From positions 40,815,536-40,879,535 of the forward strand of contig NC_044995.1 in the NCBI RefSeq assembly GCF_008728515.1: 64,000 nucleotides of DNA. The letters run 5' to 3'. The stretch is from Papio anubis. Its lineage: Eukaryota; Chordata; Mammalia; Primates; Cercopithecidae. Below the pieces are notes generated by a model, which was given only the letters and a program-made list of their open reading frames with translations, was not told the origin of the DNA and searched no databases. The position numbers and the translations under genes were made by a program. Shown in pieces: positions 1 to 64,000 of this stretch. Numbering within the stretch: the stretch's first letter is position 1; each line of letters starts with the position of its first letter.

Positions 1-559
1 TGAAGTTGTGATGCTAATGCAATGATGTGAGCACCTTTCCCTACACTGATGAGTCCTGGGATGTCCTGTGTAAGGAGGCATCTGTTCCCGGCTCCTGCCC
101 AGCTTTAAATTGTGTTGTCTTTTCCGAATCTACGAGGGGTTTTCACTGTCTCCATCAGCGTGTCCATTAATAAACAGATGTTATTAATTTTAGTGAAGTC
201 TAATTTCTCAATTGTTTGTGATTAGTGGCTTTTGGCTTCTGTGGAAGAAATCGATGCCTATTCATGAAGATTTTCTCCTGTGCTTTCTTCTAGAACTTTG
301 TTTTACCTTTCATGTTCTTACATCTATAGTCCATGTCACGTGGATCCAAATGCATGGTGTGTGTGTGGGCGGGGGGGCGGGGGGTCAGGGCTCATCCTGG
401 ATACCCAGGAGACCAGTGTGATGGAGACGCCCGTGCTTTCCCCACTGCACTTCAAGGACCTTCTTCAGGTTGGTAATGTTAAGTTTCCCTCACAAGAATA
501 TCATTCCAAATAAAACATGGGGAGGGTCTGTCATTGTCATTAGATTTTTGAAAATTCAG

Positions 560-865
560 GTTTTTTTTGGTTTTTTTTTTCAGATATTGTCTCATTCTGT
601 CACCCAGGCTGGATTGTAGTGATGCAATCTTGGCTCGCTGCACCCTCTGCCTTCTGGGTTCAAGCGATTCTCGTGCCCTTCCTCCCGAGTAGCTGGGACC
701 ACAAGCACTCATCACCACGCCCAGTTCATTTCTTTTTTTGTATTTTTTGTAGAGATGAGGTTTCGCCATGTTGACCAGGCTGGTCTCAAACTCCTAACCT
801 CGAGTGATCCGCCCGCCTAAGCCTCCCAAAGTACTGGGATTACATGGGCCACCATGCCTGGCCCG
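560..865 (-). mobile_element. Alu (AluS/J-like)
   Basis: A poly-T head then TCTCATTCTGTCACCCAGGCTGG runs through to the GGCCACCATGCCTGGCC end. Both arms are present, moderately diverged. Confidence 0.85.
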
Positions 866-896
866 TATTTTTAAAAAGTATTCTGTATTTATTTTA

Positions 897-1060
897 TTTT
901 TTTAAGAGACAGGGTCTCACTCCATCACCCAGGCTGCAGTGCAGCTGTGTGATCACAGCTCACAGTAGCCTGGACCTGCTGTGCTCAAGTGATCCTCCCA
1001 CCTCAGCCTCCCAAGTAGCGGGGACCCCAGGCGTGCGCCACTGCCCCCAGCCGTATCCCA
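897..1060 (-). mobile_element. Alu left-arm fragment (FLAM/AluJ-like)
   Basis: A single arm, from AGAGACAGGGTCTCAC to GCGCCACTGCCCCCAGCC; old by divergence. Confidence 0.75.
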
Positions 1061-1249
1061 CACTTTAAGTAAGTTAAGTCCTCCACTCACTTTCCTCTTT
1101 GAGGACTTAGCCTTGGAGTTAGGTTTGTAGATTAGAGTCAATATTTTTTTTTCTCAATACTGACAATACATGACATTTTCAGATCTGGCATTGAATTTGA
1201 AAGTCTCTTTTCCTTCATCATCTGTTTCTCTTCCAATAATAAAATAACC

Positions 1250-1535
1250 TTTTTTTTTTTTTGAGACAGACTCTCGCTCAGGCTGTAGAGCACTGATGTG
1301 ATCTTGGCTCACTGCAACCTCCGCCTCCCGGCTCCAAGAGGTTCTCCTACCTCAGCCTCCTGAGCAGCTAGATTACAGGCGTGCACCACTACACTCGGCT
1401 AATTTTTGTAGTTTTAGTAGAGAAGGGGTTTCACAATATTGGCCAGGCTAGTTTCAAATTCCTAACCTCAAGCGATCAGCCCACCTCAGCCTCCCAAAGT
1501 GCTAGGATTACAGGCGTGAGCTACCGCGCCTGGCT
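1250..1535 (-). mobile_element. Alu
   Basis: Dimeric, starting at a poly-T tract and ending GAGCTACCGCGCCTGGCT; a few bases are lost near the CTCGCTCAGGC start. Confidence 0.85.
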
Positions 1536-1554
1536 AAAAGAACCTTTTAAAGCA

Positions 1555-1902
<348 letters not shown>

Positions 1903-2689
1903 TAAAACCTCACACTTGGTAAGATTCTCTCCAAACCATGCATGTGGGCTCCCTTCACTCTCCCCTCCAACAGATACAATTCCCCCACCCTCTGCTTCAT
2001 GACTAACAGCAAATTGTTACTTTAAAATCAAACAGTACAACCTCCCCATTGCGGGGACAGCAGTACTGGCCAGTGTGTACCAGGAAGTGAAATAAGACCT
2101 TGGAGAGTGGAAGACCGGGTGAGTCCTGGGCTAGGCATGGGACTTACACCCCTTGCTGGCTCCTGCCCAGCTCTGTGACCTGCCCTGGGCTGGCAGAAGG
2201 TGCACACACCTCGCCGGGGAGCCGGTGAGAACATTCCTTTCTTCTTATTTAAATGGTGCTCATATAGAGTCACTCACGGAAAAGAATATTAGTAAATGAA
2301 AAATATATAAATGGCACTCATGATCCACCAACACGTTATGATCCACCACTGCGCCGTGGCCACAGCTGGAACCACATGCTGCCTCATATACGGGACATAT
2401 CTGTGAGGACAGCGACCTCCAGGCTTGGAGCAGAGCCTGGCAGAGAGCAGGAATGTGGCCACCATCTCACCAACACAAAGACAGCACGGGGAGCCTGGGA
2501 GCGTCCAAGGACAGGAAAGGGCTGCCACTTTCTCTGCTCTAGACACGCCAACCTCTTGTTGCCATCCTCCTGGCCACACGGGCAGCATCCATTACTGCCA
2601 CATATCCCCTCATCCCACCTTGCCTCTTGAGGCCACCAGGCCACAGCTTTGGCAGAGCCTCTCCGCCTGCTGTGGCCTCTGCTGGTGCA

Positions 2690-2895
2690 CTCTCCCAAAC
2701 CTCCCATCTCTCAAGGCTCTGTTGCAATGTCCCCTTCCCCGAGACCTGCATCCCTGCCTCTCCTCTCGACCACATGTGACATTTCCTCTCATCACGGCGG
2801 AAACATGTGTGCTTCCCTGTTCTGAAAGTGTGTTCCTCAGGGCCAGGCTCAAAGACAGAGATTCATTCAGTGTTTGTGGATAAGTGAAAGAGTGA
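2690..2895 (+). mobile_element. L2 LINE 3'-end fragment
   Basis: The order of TGTCCCCTTCCCCGAGACC, a TCAGGGCCAGG-type motif and a TTCATTCAGTGTTTG tail follows the L2 3' end. Assigned by eye. Confidence 0.5.
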
Positions 2896-2991
2896 GCGGC
2901 CCAAGCCTGAGTGTGCAGGGTCAGAATGCAGACGCCAGGGCTGCTCCCACAAGGACCCATGAAGGCCCCGCCCACCCTGCCTCCTCGCTTA

Positions 2992-60873
<57,882 letters not shown>

Positions 60874-61202
60874 TCAGTCTGGGGTTCACGACCCAGGGTA
60901 AGGCAGGACAGGGATAGCAAGGGACATCAGAATCTCCTTCCGACAGGAAGCCAGCACCTTTCACCCCAGTCACTCGAACCTTTTCTTCATGACCACTCTC
61001 AGAGGAAGTGCAACATCTCAGGCACAGGTGGGCCACGCTCACAGACAAGCACTGTCCCACAGGGACCTTCAGGGTCTCCTGCCATATTCCTGATCACGAC
61101 AGAGAATGTCTCACCGGGGTGCTGGTCTACCCTTCACACTGCTCTCCACTTGCTTATCTTCCTAACAGAAAGAGCAGGACTATGGCTCAAACAGCCTCTG
61201 AC

Positions 61203-61841
<639 letters not shown>

Positions 61842-61980
61842 TCAGCCAAAACAAATATTTATGGCAAATTCTGCTGGTTTTCCGCTGAAAGTAGTAAGAC
61901 CAAGTTTCCCTTAAAATAAATGAACTTAATTTAAAAAGGATAATTTAAAGGATGACACAAATAATGGCCCTTTTTGGTCC

Positions 61981-62122
61981 CTGACACTTAGAAACGTCAC
62001 CTTTTCCTTTAGATGCTAATATGCATCAGGAGATGTCCTCCAACCACCCAGGGACACGTGGGAGAGGAAAGATACTTGTGTCTGTAAAGAGGCTTCCCCG
62101 CCTCATTGGCTGAAGGTCCTCG
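61981..62122. repeat. Copy 2 of ~150-bp direct repeat flanking coding exon 1
   Basis: Counterpart of 59989-60150, about 2 kb to the right and on the other side of the first coding exon. Confidence 0.8.
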
Positions 62123-62454
62123 CTGGCTGAAGACGCACACACGCTCTGTGGAACTTCTCAATATATTCTAGGCTCTCCTTCATATAATCTTACCTGTGGC
62201 AATTCTTATCATTTAATAGTCTTTAAAACACAAATTCTAACAGCTACACTGCATTTCCTGGCTCTGACACCCTGGGTTTTTTGATAGCCCCTCTCTGGTT
62301 AAGCATGTCGCAAATCTGTCTTTTGTTTCAGGTGCCTTTTGGAATGAATCTCTTTGCCCCTGAACTCTCCAGCATACTTCTGGTTCTAAGGATAAATTCT
62401 GTAAGACGTGTAGGAACATTTTTAATTCTCTTGATTTAAAAAGTTCTATTTTTT

Positions 62455-63057
<603 letters not shown>

Positions 63058-63192
63058 ATTTTTTTATTTTTAGTAGAGACGGGGTTTCACCATATTGGCC
63101 AGGCTGGTCTCGAATGTCTGACCTTCAGGTGATCCACCTGCCTTGGCATCCCAAAGTTATGGGATTACAGGTGTGAGCCACCGTTCCTGGTA
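63058..63192 (-). mobile_element. Alu left-arm fragment
   Basis: TTTTAGTAGAGACGGGGTTTC to GAGCCACCGTTCCTGG, directly beside the previous copy. Confidence 0.8.
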
Positions 63193-63239
63193 AAAAATTA
63201 CATTGTATTAGGTAATCTCGGGGAAAAAGTTTAATTTGA

Positions 63240-63560
<321 letters not shown>

Positions 63561-64000
63561 GGGATATATTCTTAGACAAGAGACGGAAGGCTCAAAACGA
63601 CCTCATTCCACTTTCATGGCGAACAGCAGGAGAGAGGACCAGGAAACTCAGCAGGGGAGGAACCAGTGACTGGCACTCCAGCGAACCCTGAAAAGATGAA
63701 CCCTGACATAAAAAAATCTAAATGTGTTACTGCGAGGAAATTCATCTGGAGGCAAAATCTGACCTGACTCTCCATGTGGATATTCACACATTCTGCTACA
63801 GAAACAGGACTGTCTGATTATGAGATGCCGCCCTCACCTCTGCCATGTGACAACAGTCTGAACCTTGTGTTTACGTTACTAAGATGCTGATTTTGGAGCC
63901 TGAAGCCTCTGGTCCGCGGGTGTGTCTTCAGGGAGGATGCGCCTGCAGCTGCCTCTATATATAGGTGGGAAGCCCAGCAACGTGGGCATGGCCAGGGCAG

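Noticed and set aside
63945..63965. TATATATA motif near the right edge as a promoter
   Set aside because: It lies deep in intron 1 without CpG-rich or initiator context. The gene's promoter is expected further right.

Overview
The window is primate genomic DNA. It is dense in Alu elements of all ages and holds most of one gene, SMARCA4 (BRG1, the ATPase of BAF/SWI-SNF chromatin remodelling complexes), on the minus strand. Several young Alus carry the variants I associate with the macaque-type AluYRa subfamily (GGCTCAAGCCTG near the start, GGCGTAAACCC and GAGATCCGGCC in the right arm). I therefore infer an Old World monkey rather than an ape. Every coding exon is open and every main intron is GT-AG, so this is the functional gene and not a retrocopy.

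Reading right to left, 60857-64000 is the 3' part of intron 1. The first coding exon, with the ATG at 60825, lies at 60604-60856. Twenty-nine coding exons follow, down to 2993. I set the boundaries from splice sites, phase and reading-frame continuity. They join to 4,418 nt, or 1,472 codons plus 2 nt. The bromodomain and acidic C-terminus lie beyond the left edge, since 1-2992 is intron. Domains in order are: a Pro/Gly-rich N-terminus with QLQ (exons 1-5), HSA (7-9), BRK (11-12), acidic linker (12-13), the SNF2 ATPase lobes (15-25), the SnAC region (27-28) and an AT-hook-bearing basic segment (29). The Walker-A lysine falls at residue 783 here, against 785 in human as I remember it, which fits one Gly-Pro repeat fewer in exon 3.

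Alternative splicing is concentrated between the ATPase and the bromodomain. It comprises a 99-nt exon (10550-10648), a 96-nt cassette exon (4494-4589) and a TG/AG tandem acceptor 9 nt apart at exon 29. The cassette exon has its donor site inside an old L1 3' end that lies in the sense orientation, so it looks like an exonised transposon.

The introns hold roughly 70 Alu copies or fragments, antisense L1 remnants (6.05-7.85 and 38.4-40.2 kb), two MaLR LTRs, L2, MIR and MER5A pieces, and a 7SL RNA pseudogene joined to an Alu left arm. There are also locus-specific duplications: a perfect 86-bp tandem repeat, a 55-bp copy of an exon-donor junction, and a 150-bp repeat pair flanking the first coding exon. 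No other protein-coding gene is visible on either strand.
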